Numbered from the stretch's first letter, positions 1 to 9,437 are shown. The stretch is DNA of 64,000 nt from Alphaproteobacteria bacterium (GCA_017308235.1 JAFKFL010000007.1:186001-250000); one strand, 5' to 3'. Notes: generated from the sequence alone by a model not told the origin. A program made the numbers and translations.

Positions 1-369
1 CGGCCCGGCCAGGCCATCGACTATGCGGTCATTCCCGGCATCAGCAGCGTGCAGACGCTGGCGGCGCGCCATCGCATCACGCTCAACCGCATCGGCCAAT
101 CGATCGAGATCACCACCGGCCGGCGGCTCAAGGAGGGATGGCCCGCCCATGCCGACAGCGTCGTGGTGATGCTCGATGGCGAGGAGACCTACAATCGCTT
201 TGCCGACCATGAGATCGAGATCTTCTGGGGTGCCTATCTCGGCACGCCTGATGAGATCCTGATCGCCGGCCGCCTGAAGGACGTCGTGGCCGAGATCAAT
301 CGCGCCAGACGCGGCGCGCGCGAAACACATGGCTGGATCATGGACACCTATCTGATGCGAAAGGTTTAG
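1..369 (+). CDS. cobF: Precorrin-6A synthase (deacetylating), C-terminal part
   Basis: The frame is open from base 1, so only the last 122 residues are present. The segments 'MLDGEETYNRF' and 'FWGAYLGTPDEILIAGRL' are what I recognise from the C-terminal half of CobF. CobF is the cytoplasmic S-adenosylmethionine-dependent methyltransferase of aerobic cobalamin synthesis that methylates precorrin-5 at C-1 and releases acetate to give precorrin-6A. The start and the SAM-binding N-terminus lie outside the window, so operon partners upstream cannot be judged. Downstream it converges on an MmyB-type regulator across a large palindromic element that probably ends transcription. The family call is fairly secure despite the truncation. 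Confidence 0.85.
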   Translation, partial: RPGQAIDYAVIPGISSVQTLAARHRITLNRIGQSIEITTGRRLKEGWPAHADSVVVMLDGEETYNRFADHEIEIFWGAYLGTPDEILIAGRLKDVVAEINRARRGARETHGWIMDTYLMRKV

Positions 370-386
370 CAGCGGCAAACCTACAA

Positions 387-489
387 CCTCACCCTGAGGA
401 GGCGCGCAGCGCCGTCTCGAAGGGTGGGCAAAGATATCGCTGTGTATCCACCCTTCGAGACGCGGCCCGGGCCGCTCCTCAGGGTGAGG
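387..489. repeat. Palindromic intergenic element, copy 1
   Basis: The outer arms CCTCACCCTGAGGA and TCCTCAGGGTGAGG are inverted. Inside them a second inverted pair, CGTCTCGAAGGGTGG and CCACCCTTCGAGACG, flanks a short AT-richer centre. The same design returns at 16076-16199. It lies between two convergent genes, so it probably acts as a bidirectional terminator or mRNA-end structure. Such elements are dispersed, REP/MITE-like sequences in alphaproteobacteria. Confidence 0.9.
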
Positions 490-504
490 GCGTGCTGTCG
501 AAGC

Positions 505-1308
505 TCAACGCCCTCTTGGCAGCAGCATCACCAGCTTGAAGTCAGTGCGGCTGGCGAAGGTGAAGGCGACCTGCTCGTAGGCCAGCCGGCTGCCACCCGG
601 ACGATCGAAGGTGCGCTCGCCGCCCTCGCGATCCACCACCTCGTGATCGTTCCAGCAGCGGGCGAAGAAGGCGTTGCGCGCCTTGAGGTCGTCCACCATC
701 GCAATCAGCGCAGGATCGTCGAGATGGCGGCCCGATTCGGCGCGGAACTCGGCCAGCACGCGGCGGGCGCGGCGATTCCAGTCGGGAATGATCCGGCGCG
801 CCATTGGGCTGAGGAAGGTGTAGCGCAACAGGTTCTTGTCGTTGTCGCGGTCGAGCCAGCCCACGAACAGGCGTGCCGCCGCGGTATTCCAGGCGCGCGC
901 ATTCCACAGATGATCGAGGAGATAGGCGGGGGCCTTCACGGCGGCGACGGCATCGGCCAGCGATTGCGGCACATCCATACCGCCCGGGCCGGCGTCGTCC
1001 GCCGCGAGCGTGGGGTCGAGCTTGCCCGCGAGCTCGAAGAGATAGCCGCGCTCGGCCGGCGTCAGATGCAGCGTGCCGGCGAGGGCCGCCAGCGCCTGCG
1101 GCGAGGCGGAGACGTCGCGACCCTGCTCCAGCCAGGTGTACCAGGTGACGCTCATGCCGCATTGCTGTGCCACCTCCTCGCGCCGGAGACCGGGCGTGCG
1201 CCGCCGTCCTCCCGATGGAAGGCCGACGCCGGCCGGCGAGAGGCGGGCGCGCTGGGCGCGCAGGAAATCGCCGAGAACACGTCTTTGGGCAGCCGGGGAG
1301 CGGGCCAT
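505..1308 (-). CDS. MmyB-type XRE-family transcriptional regulator
   Basis: 267 residues. The N-terminal part (about 30-95) is an XRE helix-turn-helix containing 'TPGLRREEVAQQCGMSVTWY' and 'LEQGRDVSAS', the typical signature of the MmyB-like group. The C-terminal part (about 105-260) matches the PAS-like MmyB ligand-binding domain in layout ('PAYLLDHLWNARAWNTAA', 'LRYTFLSP'). It is expected to bind DNA as a dimer and respond to an unknown small ligand. It is transcribed divergently from the VOC protein at 1399 across 90 bp that hold an inverted repeat, so it may control that gene and itself. No target is proven by sequence alone. Confidence 0.88.
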   Translation of the reverse strand: MARSPAAQRRVLGDFLRAQRARLSPAGVGLPSGGRRRTPGLRREEVAQQCGMSVTWYTWLEQGRDVSASPQALAALAGTLHLTPAERGYLFELAGKLDPTLAADDAGPGGMDVPQSLADAVAAVKAPAYLLDHLWNARAWNTAAARLFVGWLDRDNDKNLLRYTFLSPMARRIIPDWNRRARRVLAEFRAESGRHLDDPALIAMVDDLKARNAFFARCWNDHEVVDREGGERTFDRPGGSRLAYEQVAFTFASRTDFKLVMLLPRGR

Positions 1309-1322
1309 GGTGGTGATGTTGA

Positions 1323-1370
1323 TACCAGGATAACGACATCTCTTGTACCAGCTTCAAAAGTCTGGTGCCA
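1323..1370. promoter_or_regulatory. Candidate operator in divergent intergenic region
   Basis: TACCAG occurs at 1323-1328 and again at 1346-1351. The second copy forms an inverted repeat ACCAG-N10-CTGGT (1347-1366). The site lies between the divergent MmyB-type regulator and the VOC gene, the usual place for an autoregulatory operator. The assignment is inference. Confidence 0.3.
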
Positions 1371-1398
1371 TGCACAGCGCCGTCGCCGGGAGGTTGCC

Positions 1399-1722
1399 AT
1401 GCGCCGTTTCCATATCGCTCTTGCTGTTGCCGATCTCGAGGCTTCGATTGCCGACTACACGCGCCGCCTCGGCACCAAGCCGACCGCAGTCGTGCCGCGC
1501 AAATATGCGCTGTTCCGTACCGATCAGCTCAACTTCTCGATCAACCAGATGCCTGAGCGCGCGGGCCAGCTGCGCCATCTCGGCTTTGAGGACGATGCGG
1601 CGCAGGGCTTTTCCTCGACCCATGACGTGAACGGCATCGAATGGGAGCTGTTCTCACCCGCCGAGCAGGACGCAAAGATCCCGGAAGTCTACGGCAACGA
1701 GGTCATCCGCGCCGCCGACTAG
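1399..1722 (+). CDS. VOC-family (CadI/ArsI-like) small protein
   Basis: 107 residues from the ATG at 1399, which has GGGAGG at 1388-1393; the frame is open further upstream but only this start has a good ribosome site. 'MRRFHIALAVADLEASIADY' is the first beta-alpha unit of a vicinal oxygen chelate (glyoxalase/bleomycin resistance) fold. 'KYALFRTDQLNFSINQ' resembles the second beta motif of CadI/ArsI-type proteins. It is shorter than ArsI (about 150 residues) and has no cysteine, so organoarsenical lyase activity is unlikely. It is probably a single VOC module of unknown substrate, possibly controlled by the divergent MmyB-type regulator. Confidence 0.75.
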   Translation: MRRFHIALAVADLEASIADYTRRLGTKPTAVVPRKYALFRTDQLNFSINQMPERAGQLRHLGFEDDAAQGFSSTHDVNGIEWELFSPAEQDAKIPEVYGNEVIRAAD

Positions 1723-1820
1723 CGGTTGGCGTTGGTACAGGTGCCCTGAGAGGGGCTGGGCGGCTGCAACCTGCAGCCAGTCGGCTCGTTCGCTCCGCAT
1801 GGTTGTGCGGAGGGAGTCCC

Positions 1821-2411
1821 TTGCTGATCCAGGTCGTTCACTGCCACCCCCTCGTCGAAAGTTACGATCACGCGTTGTTCCGTACGATCGTCGACACACT
1901 CGAATCGACGGGACACGAGGTTGTTGCGACGGATCTCTATCGCGAGGGTTTTGATCCCGTGATGACCGCGTCCGAGCGGCAGAGCTATATGGGCAACCAG
2001 TACGATCTCTCGGCTGTTGCGGAATATGCCGAGACGCTCCGCCGCGTCGAAGGTCTCGTCCTTTGCTTTCCCCACTGGTGGTTCTCGATGCCGGCAGTCT
2101 TGAAGGGCTGGGTCGATCGGGTCTGGGGGCCGGGCATCGCTTTCACCTATGACCCGAAGGACAATCACCTCGCGCCCGCGCTCCGCAACATCAGGCTTTT
2201 CGGAGTGGTCACGAGCTACGGTTCGCCATGGTGGATCGTGCATCTCTTCGCGGGAAATGCCGGCTACAAGGTGCTGATGCGTGGCATGAAGCCGATGTGC
2301 GCGAAAGGTGTTCGCTCGTTCTACCTTGCGCATTACGACATGGATCACTCGACCGAGGCCTCGCGCCGTACCTTCATGGAAAAGGTTCGACGCCGCATCG
2401 CCGGTATTTGA
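1821..2411 (+). CDS. NAD(P)H:quinone oxidoreductase, flavodoxin-like fold
   Basis: 196 residues starting at an unusual TTG (1821), chosen because GGAGGGA lies at 1809-1815 and the protein starts on the first beta strand 'LLIQVVHCHPLVESYDHALF'. The order is that of the NQO/MdaB/KefF group of FMN/FAD flavodoxin-fold reductases: phosphate loop with 'HPLVESY', then 'LCFPHWWFSMPAVLKGWVDR' and 'GPGIAFTY', the isoalloxazine-contact segment. These cytoplasmic enzymes make two-electron reductions of quinones or serve as ancillary subunits of K+ efflux systems. No kef gene is adjacent, so a general quinone or nitro-compound reductase role is more likely. Confidence 0.82.
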   Translation: MLIQVVHCHPLVESYDHALFRTIVDTLESTGHEVVATDLYREGFDPVMTASERQSYMGNQYDLSAVAEYAETLRRVEGLVLCFPHWWFSMPAVLKGWVDRVWGPGIAFTYDPKDNHLAPALRNIRLFGVVTSYGSPWWIVHLFAGNAGYKVLMRGMKPMCAKGVRSFYLAHYDMDHSTEASRRTFMEKVRRRIAGI

Positions 2412-2472
2412 CCGGGAACTGCAGGCGGGCGTCGCCGTTTTATCAGCGAACTGACAAGAGAGGGGTGACCCC

Positions 2473-2628
2473 ATGCTTGGCACCATTCTGCTGATCATTC
2501 TCATTTTGATCCTGATCGGCGCCCTGCCGACGTGGCCTTACAGCAGCGGTTGGGGTTACTACCCCAGCGGCGGCGCTGGCATAATCGTGATCATCCTGAT
2601 TGTCCTGCTTCTTCTGGGACGCCTCTAA
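2473..2628 (+). CDS. DUF3309 small membrane protein
   Basis: 51 residues, ATG at 2473 preceded by GAGAGGGG. The sequence has a strongly hydrophobic N-terminal helix ('GTILLIILILILIGALPTW'), a Ser/Gly/Tyr-rich turn ('PYSSGWGYYPSGG') and a second helix ending in 'LLLLGRL'. This is the characteristic pattern of DUF3309, tiny two-helix inner-membrane proteins common in proteobacteria and often near stress genes. The function is unknown. It is followed after about 60 bp by the MgtC-like gene and could share its transcript. Confidence 0.85.
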   Translation: MLGTILLIILILILIGALPTWPYSSGWGYYPSGGAGIIVIILIVLLLLGRL

Positions 2629-2690
2629 GCCCGAGCTCCTTTAAGCGGGTCAAAGAGGGAACGCGGGTTGCGGCGTGGCGTTTCCTCCGG

Positions 2691-3401
2691 GTGGATCCCA
2701 CCGTCAGCACGGCGGATATCCTTCTTCGCCTGACCACCGTCGTCGTCGCAGGCGCCATCATCGGCTTCGATCGCGGAACGCGCGGCCGAACGGCGGGCGT
2801 TCGCACGGTGATCCTCGTGTGCATCGCGGCCGCCGGCGCGATGATCGAAGCCAACCTGCTGCTGTCCGTCACCGGCAAGACCACCGAGTCATTCTCGCAG
2901 ATGGATACGCTTCGCCTGCCCTTGGGCGTGTTGTCGGGGATCGGCTTCATTGGCGCGGGCGCCATCCTGAAGCGCGGCGACCTGGTGACGGGCGTAACGA
3001 CGGCTGCGACGATCTGGGTGACAACGGCGATTGGCCTCATCCTCGGGGCGGGGTACTTCCTGCTGGGCGGCGTGGTGACTGGCATTACTTTCGTCGTGCT
3101 GGCGCTGATCGTGAAACTGGAATCGCTCATGGATCGACAGCATCAGGCCCACGTGACGGTTGACGTCCGCGAGGATGGACCGACCACCGACCGGCTCCGC
3201 ACGATCATTTCCGATACTGGCTACAAGGTGACGGCGCTTGCCATCACGGAGGCGGAAAATCGCCGTATCCGTTGCCGTCTCACATGGCACAGCCGCGAGA
3301 TGGCAAGTGACGTCCCGCCTCTCGTTGGTCGCCTGTGGCGAGAGCAGGGCGTCCTCAGCCTCGACTGGCAGCCGATCGATGCCGGCGAGCACGCTGACTA
3401 G
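2691..3401 (+). CDS. MgtC/SapB family membrane protein
   Basis: About 236 residues if the GTG at 2691 is used; the frame is open upstream without a better ribosome site, so the start is uncertain. The N-terminal two thirds hold four to five hydrophobic helices with the MgtC core: 'VVAGAIIGFDRGTRGRTAGV', 'GVLSGIGFIGAGAILKRGD' and 'GVTTAATIWVTTAIGLILGA'. The C-terminal about 75 residues form a soluble ACT-like tail. MgtC proteins are inner-membrane factors tied to low Mg2+ survival and, in Salmonella, to inhibition of F1Fo ATPase. No leader peptide or PhoP-like site is evident here. Confidence 0.9.
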   Translation: MDPTVSTADILLRLTTVVVAGAIIGFDRGTRGRTAGVRTVILVCIAAAGAMIEANLLLSVTGKTTESFSQMDTLRLPLGVLSGIGFIGAGAILKRGDLVTGVTTAATIWVTTAIGLILGAGYFLLGGVVTGITFVVLALIVKLESLMDRQHQAHVTVDVREDGPTTDRLRTIISDTGYKVTALAITEAENRRIRCRLTWHSREMASDVPPLVGRLWREQGVLSLDWQPIDAGEHAD

Positions 3402-3522
3402 GTCTTTTCCGTCCTGACAGAAGAGTCTTATCAGACGTGGTTACAAATCACACTCTGGCAGCGGTTGAGCCGGGGCTCAGCGGTCAGTAGCTTGCCCACG
3501 GAAAAACAAGAGGGGAGAATCG

Positions 3523-4017
3523 ATGCGGCCTGCGATGTCGGCGGCTGTCCTGAGGCGAGTTGTCAAAAAGCGGCAAGCACTTTGCTTTCTTGCGCTGACA
3601 ACCACGCTGCTATTGTCGGCCTGTGCGTCGGTACCTATGGCATCGCGCGACGCCGATGCTGCCGGCAAGACGTTTGCCCCGCCGCCGCCAGGCTCGGCTA
3701 CCCTGTATCTATATCGGGAAAGCATATTCGGCGCTGCGTACAGCCTTGCGCTTTCTGTCGGGCAACGCAACCTCGGTGCCCTCGCGGCCGATACCTGGTT
3801 TCGTATCGATGTCGAGCCGGGGACCTACGATGTCCGCTGCACGACGCCCGAAGCGTCAGGCTCCCAGAGTGTCCAAATCGCGTCAGGCGAGACTCGGTTC
3901 GTCGAGGCGGCGATCCGCATGGGTTTCGTTGCGCCGCGCTGCGCGGTCTTCGAGGTCGCACCTGAGAAGGGTCGCTCAGCCGTCACCGGCGGTAAACGCG
4001 CCCAGGAGATTCATTGA
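3523..4017 (+). CDS. DUF2846-like lipoprotein
   Basis: 164 residues, ATG at 3523 after GAGGGGAG. A basic N-terminus is followed by a hydrophobic stretch and the lipobox 'LLLSACAS' (Cys at about residue 34), so the mature protein should be lipid-anchored. The rest is a beta-rich domain with 'PPPGSATLYLYRES' and 'DVEPGTYDVRC', close to the pattern of DUF2846 lipoproteins ('G.a.iYvyR', 'pG.y'). Partners and function are unknown. The stop codon lies in the loop of a perfect 9-bp hairpin that may end the transcript. Confidence 0.75.
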   Translation: MRPAMSAAVLRRVVKKRQALCFLALTTTLLLSACASVPMASRDADAAGKTFAPPPPGSATLYLYRESIFGAAYSLALSVGQRNLGALAADTWFRIDVEPGTYDVRCTTPEASGSQSVQIASGETRFVEAAIRMGFVAPRCAVFEVAPEKGRSAVTGGKRAQEIH

Positions 4018-4030
4018 ACGGATGAATCTC
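4006..4030 (+). terminator. Stem-loop enclosing the lipoprotein stop codon
   Basis: GAGATTCAT (4006-4014) and ATGAATCTC (4022-4030) are a perfect 9-bp inverted repeat with a 7-nt loop. The loop begins with the TGA stop of the preceding gene. There is no U-tract, so it may stabilise the mRNA end rather than terminate. Confidence 0.45.
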
Positions 4031-4119
4031 ATCGAGAAGGTGAGGTGTGCGACCGGAAGTTGGAATGGCAATTTTCGAGGGGCCATCGCCAGTTCTCTGT
4101 ACTAGACTGATCACCACTG

Positions 4120-4707
4120 ATGGATATTGCGCAAAAGCCGGCAGCGGCTTCGTCCCGTGTCGCCTGGACAGTCGTGGTCGGCATCATGCTGGTACAGGCG
4201 CTTGTGCTTCACGGCATGGGCCGCATCTGGCTCTGCAGTTGCGGCACGATCCACCTTTGGGTGGGCGACATCCGGTCGGTCGAGATGTCGCAGCAGGTGA
4301 CCGACTGGTACACCTTCTCGCACATCATCCACGGTATTCTCTTTTATGGGCTGTTGCGGCTCCTCTTGCCGCGCTTGCCGGTTCTGTCGCGGCTTGCCAT
4401 CGCCGTCGGCATCGAGGCCGCCTGGGAAATCGCCGAGAATACGCCCTGGGTGATCGAGGCGTATCGCCAGCAGGCACTGGCCCGCGGCTATGTCGGCGAC
4501 AGCATCCTCAATTCGCTGTCGGATACGCTCTCCATGATGACAGGCTTTGCGCTGGCCGCGCTCCTGCCGTGGCGGGTGATCTTCGCTCTCGCGGTTGTGA
4601 TGGAGGTTGTGGTGGGCTACCTCGTCCATGACAATCTCACGCTCAATGTCTTGAACTTCATCCACCGCTTCCCAGCCATCGAGGCTTGGCAGTCGGCGGT
4701 GCAGTAG
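4120..4707 (+). CDS. DUF2585 (UPF0314) membrane protein
   Basis: 195 residues with about four hydrophobic segments. 'WLCSCGTIHLWVGDIRSVEM', 'DWYTFSHIIHGILFYGLL', 'AAWEIAENTPWVIEAYR' and 'GDSILNSLSDTLSMMTGF' are the conserved blocks of DUF2585, a family found almost only in alphaproteobacteria. It is predicted to lie in the inner membrane and its function is unknown. The conserved His, Glu and Asp in and near the helices would allow a catalytic or metal-binding role, but that is a guess. A hairpin with a T-run follows 68 bp after the stop. Confidence 0.88.
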   Translation: MDIAQKPAAASSRVAWTVVVGIMLVQALVLHGMGRIWLCSCGTIHLWVGDIRSVEMSQQVTDWYTFSHIIHGILFYGLLRLLLPRLPVLSRLAIAVGIEAAWEIAENTPWVIEAYRQQALARGYVGDSILNSLSDTLSMMTGFALAALLPWRVIFALAVVMEVVVGYLVHDNLTLNVLNFIHRFPAIEAWQSAVQ

Positions 4708-4774
4708 CGAGGTTGGGACGGGAACCTTGCCGGCGCCACGGCGTTGGCATGGCATTCCGTACCGGAGACTGGGC

Positions 4775-4803
4775 TCGGGACGTTCTGGCACGTCCCGAAT
4801 TTT
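4775..4803 (+). terminator. Intrinsic terminator or leader attenuator before tkt
   Basis: TCGGGACGT (4775-4783) and ACGTCCCGA (4790-4798) form a perfect 9-bp stem with a 6-nt loop. The run ATTTT follows at 4799-4803. It lies 92 bp after DUF2585 but only 28 bp before the tkt ATG, leaving too little room for a complete promoter between them. Confidence 0.7.
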
Positions 4804-4831
4804 GGTGTTTCTGAAAGGCAGGGAGGGCAGC

Positions 4832-6919
4832 ATGAATGATGTGGCGACCAAGGACGGTACCTCCCTCGACCAGCTCTGCATCAACACCATAAGGACGCTG
4901 TCGATCGACGCGATCCAGAAGGCCAATTCCGGGCATCCCGGCACGCCGATGTCGATGGCGCCGGTCGCCTATACGCTGTGGCAGAAATTCCTGCGCTTCG
5001 ATCCCGAGGATCCAATCTGGCCGAACCGCGATCGTTTCGTCCTGTCGGCTGGTCATGCCTCGATGCTGCTCTATTCGTTATTGCATCTCACCGGCACGAA
5101 AGCGGTCGACGCCAAGTACGAGACCCTGGGTCAACTCTCGGTCAAGCTGGAGGACATCGAGCGCTTCCGTCAGCTCGACAGTAAATGCACCGGCCATCCC
5201 GAGTATCACCTCACTTCGGGTGTGGAGACCACCACCGGTCCGCTGGGCCAGGGCTGCGCCACCAGCGTCGGCATGGCGACAGCGGGCGTGTGGATGGCGG
5301 GCCATTTCAACAAGCCCGGCTTCACGATGTTCGACTACGACGTCTACGTGCTGTGCGGTGACGGCGACATGATGGAGGGCGTGTCGAGCGAGGCCGCCTC
5401 CCTTGCGGGCCATCTCAAGCTCTCCAACCTGTGCTGGATCTACGACAACAACCACGTGACCATCGAAGGCCATACCGACCTCACCTTCACCGAGGATGTG
5501 GGTCGGCGCTTCGCGGCCTATGGCTGGAAGGTGCGGCGCGTTGCCGACGCCAACAATGCCGAGGAGATGTCGAAAGCCGTCACGGCCTTCCGGCGTACCA
5601 AGGACGCGCCGACCCTGATCATCGTCGACAGCCACATCGGCTACGGCTCGCCGCACAAGGAGGATACGTCCGAAGCGCATGGCGAACCGTTGGGCGTCGA
5701 AGAGGTGAAGCTCACCAAGCGCGCCTATGGCTGGCCGGAGGATGCCCAGTTCCTGGTGCCTGACGGCGTGCGCGAGCATTTCGCGCAGGGCATCGGCCAG
5801 CGCGCCGGCAAGCTGCGCAAGGCGTGGCAACGGCGGTTGAATGCTTATGCCAAGGAGCATCCCGAGCTCGCCGATCACATCCATCGCATGCAGACGCGCG
5901 AGCTGCCGGAGGGCTGGGACGCCGAGCTGCCAACCTTCCCTGCCGACATGGACAAGGGCGTCGCCACGCGGGTGGCCTCGGGCAAGGCGCTGAACGCGAT
6001 CTCGCCGCGCTTCCCCTGGCTTTTGGGCGGGGCGGCCGATCTCGGCGGTTCGACCGGCGTGCGGCTCACCTACCAGGGCGCGGGCGAGTTCGAGGCTGCC
6101 GACCATTATTCGGGCCGCAACATGCATTTCGGCATCCGCGAGCATGCGATGGCCGCGGTCATGAACGGGCTCGCGCTGTCGAAGGTGCGAAGCTACGGCT
6201 CGACCTATCTCATCTTCAGCGATTACCTGAAGCCGGCGCTTCGTCTCAGCGCCATCATGGAAGTGCCGGCGATCTACATCTTCTCGCATGATTCGATCGG
6301 CGTCGGCGAAGACGGGCCGACGCACCAGCCGGTGGAGCAGCTGATCGCCTTGCGTGCCGTCCCTGGCCTGATCACGCTCCGGCCCGCCGACGCCAACGAG
6401 ACGACGGAAGCCTGGCGCGTTGTCATGGCGCTGAAACATCAGCCCGCCTGCCTGATCCTGAGCCGCGGCGCGCTGCCGGTGTTCGACCGCACGCGCTATG
6501 CCGCGGCCTCAGGCCTGTCGCGCGGCGCCTATGTGATGGCCGATGCCGAGGGCGGTGATCCCGAGGTGCTGCTGATCGGGACGGGCAGCGAGGTTCGGCT
6601 CTGCGTGGCCGCCTACGAGGATCTGAAGAAGGAAGGGGTGAAGGCCCGTGTGGTCAGCATGCCGTCCTGCGAGCTGTTCGAGCAGCAGGACCAGGCCTAT
6701 CGCGACCAGGTGCTGCCGCCCCATGTCAAGGCGCGGGTTTCGGTTGAAGCTGGTTCTGTCCTGGGCTGGGATCGCTATGTCGGTGAACGTGGCGCCAAGA
6801 TCGGCATGCACACGTTCGGTTCGTCGGCTCCGCTCAAGGACCTGATGACCAAGTTCGGTTTCACGCCGGACGCCGTGCTCGAGGCGGCCCGCCAGCAGAT
6901 TGCCGAGGCGAAAAAGTAG
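4832..6919 (+). CDS. tkt: Transketolase
   Basis: 695 residues, normal full length, from the ATG at 4832 with GGGAGGG at 4821-4827. Thiamine-diphosphate enzyme moving two-carbon ketol units between pentose, heptose, tetrose and triose phosphates. Visible motifs are '[14 protein letters not shown]' near residue 30, the ThDP/Mg motif '[20 protein letters not shown]' followed by the Asn pair in '[10 protein letters not shown]', the pyrimidine-domain '[15 protein letters not shown]', '[18 protein letters not shown]', and the C-terminal regulatory domain. It heads an eight-gene operon for glucose-6-phosphate oxidation and pentose rearrangement. A hairpin in its leader could control the whole operon. 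Confidence 0.97.
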   Translation: MNDVATKDGTSLDQLCINTIRTLSIDAIQKANSGHPGTPMSMAPVAYTLWQKFLRFDPEDPIWPNRDRFVLSAGHASMLLYSLLHLTGTKAVDAKYETLGQLSVKLEDIERFRQLDSKCTGHPEYHLTSGVETTTGPLGQGCATSVGMATAGVWMAGHFNKPGFTMFDYDVYVLCGDGDMMEGVSSEAASLAGHLKLSNLCWIYDNNHVTIEGHTDLTFTEDVGRRFAAYGWKVRRVADANNAEEMSKAVTAFRRTKDAPTLIIVDSHIGYGSPHKEDTSEAHGEPLGVEEVKLTKRAYGWPEDAQFLVPDGVREHFAQGIGQRAGKLRKAWQRRLNAYAKEHPELADHIHRMQTRELPEGWDAELPTFPADMDKGVATRVASGKALNAISPRFPWLLGGAADLGGSTGVRLTYQGAGEFEAADHYSGRNMHFGIREHAMAAVMNGLALSKVRSYGSTYLIFSDYLKPALRLSAIMEVPAIYIFSHDSIGVGEDGPTHQPVEQLIALRAVPGLITLRPADANETTEAWRVVMALKHQPACLILSRGALPVFDRTRYAAASGLSRGAYVMADAEGGDPEVLLIGTGSEVRLCVAAYEDLKKEGVKARVVSMPSCELFEQQDQAYRDQVLPPHVKARVSVEAGSVLGWDRYVGERGAKIGMHTFGSSAPLKDLMTKFGFTPDAVLEAARQQIAEAKK

Positions 6920-6930
6920 CGGAGACGAAG

Positions 6931-7905
6931 ATGCAGCTTGGGGTGATCGGGTTGGGCCGCATGGGCGGAAACATCGTGCGGCGGCTGACCCGTGCCGGGC
7001 ATGACTGCGTGGTGTTCGACCAGAACGCCGCGACGGTTAAGGGGCTTGTGGGCGACCGCATCCAGGGCGGCAACGACCTGGCCGATCTCGTGAAAAAGCT
7101 CGGCAAGCCGCGCACGGTTTGGGTCATGCTGCCGGCGGGGGAGATCACCGAGAACACGGTCAACCAGCTCGGAACGCTGCTGGAGCGCGGTGACACCATC
7201 ATCGACGGCGGCAATGCCTTCTTCCAGGACGACGTGCGCCGCGCCAAGGCGATGAAGCAGAGGGGCATTCACTACGTCGATTGTGGTACGTCGGGCGGCG
7301 TTTGGGGCCTGGAGCGCGGCTACTGCCTGATGATCGGTGGCGAGAAGGAGGTCGTGGACCGGCTCGATCCGATCTTCGCCACCTTGGCGCCGGGCGAGGG
7401 CAAGATCGACAAGACGCCATTTCGCGAGAAGCGCGATCCCCGTGTCGAGCGCGGTTACCTCTATTGCGGTCCCGCGGGCTCCGGCCGGTTCGTGAAGATG
7501 GTCCATAACGGCATCGAGTACGGCATCATGCAGGCCTATGCCGAAGGTTTCGAGATCATGCAGAAGGCGACTTCGAAAGAGGTGCCGGAGGAGCGACGCT
7601 ACAACCTCGACCTTGCCGACATTGCCGAGGTCTGGCGGCGCGGCAGCGTGATCAGCTCCTGGCTGCTCGACCTCACCGCCCTATCGCTCGCCGAGGACCC
7701 GGTGTTGTCCAAGTACTCCGGCGTGGTGGAGGATTCCGGCGAAGGGCGCTGGACGGTCAACGCGGCGATCGAGGAGGCGGTGCCGGCCGATGTGCTCTCG
7801 GCCGCGCTCTACGCCCGCTTCCGCTCGCGCGACAAGGAGGGCACGGCGAACAAGCTCCTGTCGGCCATGCGTCATGCCTTCGGCGGACACGTGGAGCCGA
7901 AATGA
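6931..7905 (+). CDS. gnd: 6-phosphogluconate dehydrogenase, decarboxylating, short form
   Basis: 324 residues, clearly shorter than the classical enzyme (about 470), so it belongs to the short GntZ/YqeC-type group. The dinucleotide fold is '[18 protein letters not shown]'. Strand 2 ends in 'VVFDQN', and an acidic residue there favours NAD+ over NADP+ (inference from the family). Catalytic regions are '[15 protein letters not shown]', '[20 protein letters not shown]' and '[20 protein letters not shown]'. It oxidises and decarboxylates 6-phosphogluconate to ribulose-5-phosphate in the cytoplasm. It starts 11 bp after tkt, and its stop overlaps the zwf start by ATGA, which indicates translational coupling. 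Confidence 0.95.
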   Translation: MQLGVIGLGRMGGNIVRRLTRAGHDCVVFDQNAATVKGLVGDRIQGGNDLADLVKKLGKPRTVWVMLPAGEITENTVNQLGTLLERGDTIIDGGNAFFQDDVRRAKAMKQRGIHYVDCGTSGGVWGLERGYCLMIGGEKEVVDRLDPIFATLAPGEGKIDKTPFREKRDPRVERGYLYCGPAGSGRFVKMVHNGIEYGIMQAYAEGFEIMQKATSKEVPEERRYNLDLADIAEVWRRGSVISSWLLDLTALSLAEDPVLSKYSGVVEDSGEGRWTVNAAIEEAVPADVLSAALYARFRSRDKEGTANKLLSAMRHAFGGHVEPK

Positions 7906-9437
7906 CGGGAGCCGGCAACGGCAAGGCGCAGCCGGCGCCTCCCTGCACGCTGGTGATCTTCGGCGCGACGGGCGATCTCACGCGCCGACTGCTTGTGCCG
8001 GCCCTGCGCAATCTCAAGCGCGATGGGTTGCTGTCGGATAATCTTGCGCTGATCGGTCTCGCGTCACGCGACATCGGTGATGATGGCTTCCGCAAGCATT
8101 TGAGCGACGGCATGGCGCAGTTCAAGGCGGGCGCGGGCGGCGCCGACGTCGGCTGGTTCACCGAGCGCGCCTATTACCTCAACGGCCGGTTCGAGGATCC
8201 CGGCGTCTTCCAGTCACTTGCCCGCAAGCTCAAGGAAGCCGAGGCGACCCACGGGACAGCGGGCAATGTCCTGTTCTACCTCGCGACGCCGCCCAGCGAG
8301 TTCGCCGTCATCGTGGACCAGCTCGGCAAGGCAGGGCTCACGCGCGAAACCGACGGCCAGTGGCGCCGGGTGATCATCGAGAAGCCGTTCGGGCACGACC
8401 TTGCCTCCGCGGTGGCGCTCAACAAGGAGATTCTGAAGACGCTGGACGAGGGTCAGATCTACCGGATCGACCACTATCTCGGGAAGGAGACCGTCCAGAA
8501 CATCATGGTGTTCCGCTTCGCCAACGGCTTCGTCGAGCCGTTGTGGAACCGCGATCACATTGACAATATCCGTATCACTGTGGCCGAGACGGTGAGCGTG
8601 GAACAGCGCGGACGCTTTTACGACCGCACCGGCGCGTTGCGTGACATGGTGCCGAACCACCTGTTCCAGCTCCTGACGCTGATCGCCATGGAGCCGCCGA
8701 GCGGATTCACGGCCGATGCGCTGCGCAGCGAGAAATCAAAAGTGCTGGATGCCGTGCATCGCCTCAGTCCAGAGGCGGCTCGTCGCAATGTCGTGCGCGG
8801 CCAGTACGGCGACGGCGTCGTCGGCGGCAAGACGATCGTGCCTTATCGCCAGGCACCCGACGTGCCCGCGCAATCCACGACCGAGACCTATGTCGCGATG
8901 AAGCTCGCGATCGACAACTGGCGATGGGCGGGCGTGCCGTTCTACCTGCGCACCGGCAAGGCTCTTGCAAGCCGCCGCAGCTATATCACCGTTCAGTTCA
9001 AGCAGGCACCGTTGGCGCTGTTCCGCGACACGCCGGTCGAGCGCCTGCCGCCCAACGACCTCACCTTGCACATCCAGCCCGACGAAGGCGTCACCCTGCG
9101 CTTCGGCGTGAAAATGCCCGGTCCGGCGGTGCGCATCGACGGCGTCGATCTCAAGTTCAATTACCAGGATGCGTTCGAGACCACGCCGAGCACGGGCTAC
9201 GAGACGCTGGTCTACGACTGCATGACGGGCGATGCGTCGCTGTTCCAGCGCGCCGACTCGATCGAGGCCGGCTGGCGCGTGGTCCAGCCCGTGCTCGACG
9301 CCTGGAAAGCGGAGGGCGCGACCAACCTGCCGATCTATCAGGCCGGTAGCTCGGGACCGGAGGAGGCCAACCAGCTCCTGCGCCGCGACGGCCGTCGCTG
9401 GCGCGCGATCTCCGCCGACGGCCTCGGAGACGACTGA
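7902..9437 (+). CDS. zwf: Glucose-6-phosphate 1-dehydrogenase
   Basis: 511 residues, the usual length for Zwf. It catalyses the first oxidative step, glucose-6-phosphate to 6-phosphogluconolactone. The coenzyme motif '[17 protein letters not shown]' (residues about 18-34), '[17 protein letters not shown]' and the active-site signature '[20 protein letters not shown]' with its catalytic His and Lys are all intact. The start codon overlaps the end of gnd (ATGA), and its stop shares one base with the next ATG (TGATG), so the three genes are tightly coupled. Confidence 0.97.
   Translation: MTGAGNGKAQPAPPCTLVIFGATGDLTRRLLVPALRNLKRDGLLSDNLALIGLASRDIGDDGFRKHLSDGMAQFKAGAGGADVGWFTERAYYLNGRFEDPGVFQSLARKLKEAEATHGTAGNVLFYLATPPSEFAVIVDQLGKAGLTRETDGQWRRVIIEKPFGHDLASAVALNKEILKTLDEGQIYRIDHYLGKETVQNIMVFRFANGFVEPLWNRDHIDNIRITVAETVSVEQRGRFYDRTGALRDMVPNHLFQLLTLIAMEPPSGFTADALRSEKSKVLDAVHRLSPEAARRNVVRGQYGDGVVGGKTIVPYRQAPDVPAQSTTETYVAMKLAIDNWRWAGVPFYLRTGKALASRRSYITVQFKQAPLALFRDTPVERLPPNDLTLHIQPDEGVTLRFGVKMPGPAVRIDGVDLKFNYQDAFETTPSTGYETLVYDCMTGDASLFQRADSIEAGWRVVQPVLDAWKAEGATNLPIYQAGSSGPEEANQLLRRDGRRWRAISADGLGDD

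Noticed and set aside
5078..6439. 453-codon minus-strand frame opposite tkt
   Set aside because: It is the mirror of a certain transketolase gene. The Arg/His/Gly-rich composition is the usual antisense product of GC-rich coding DNA.
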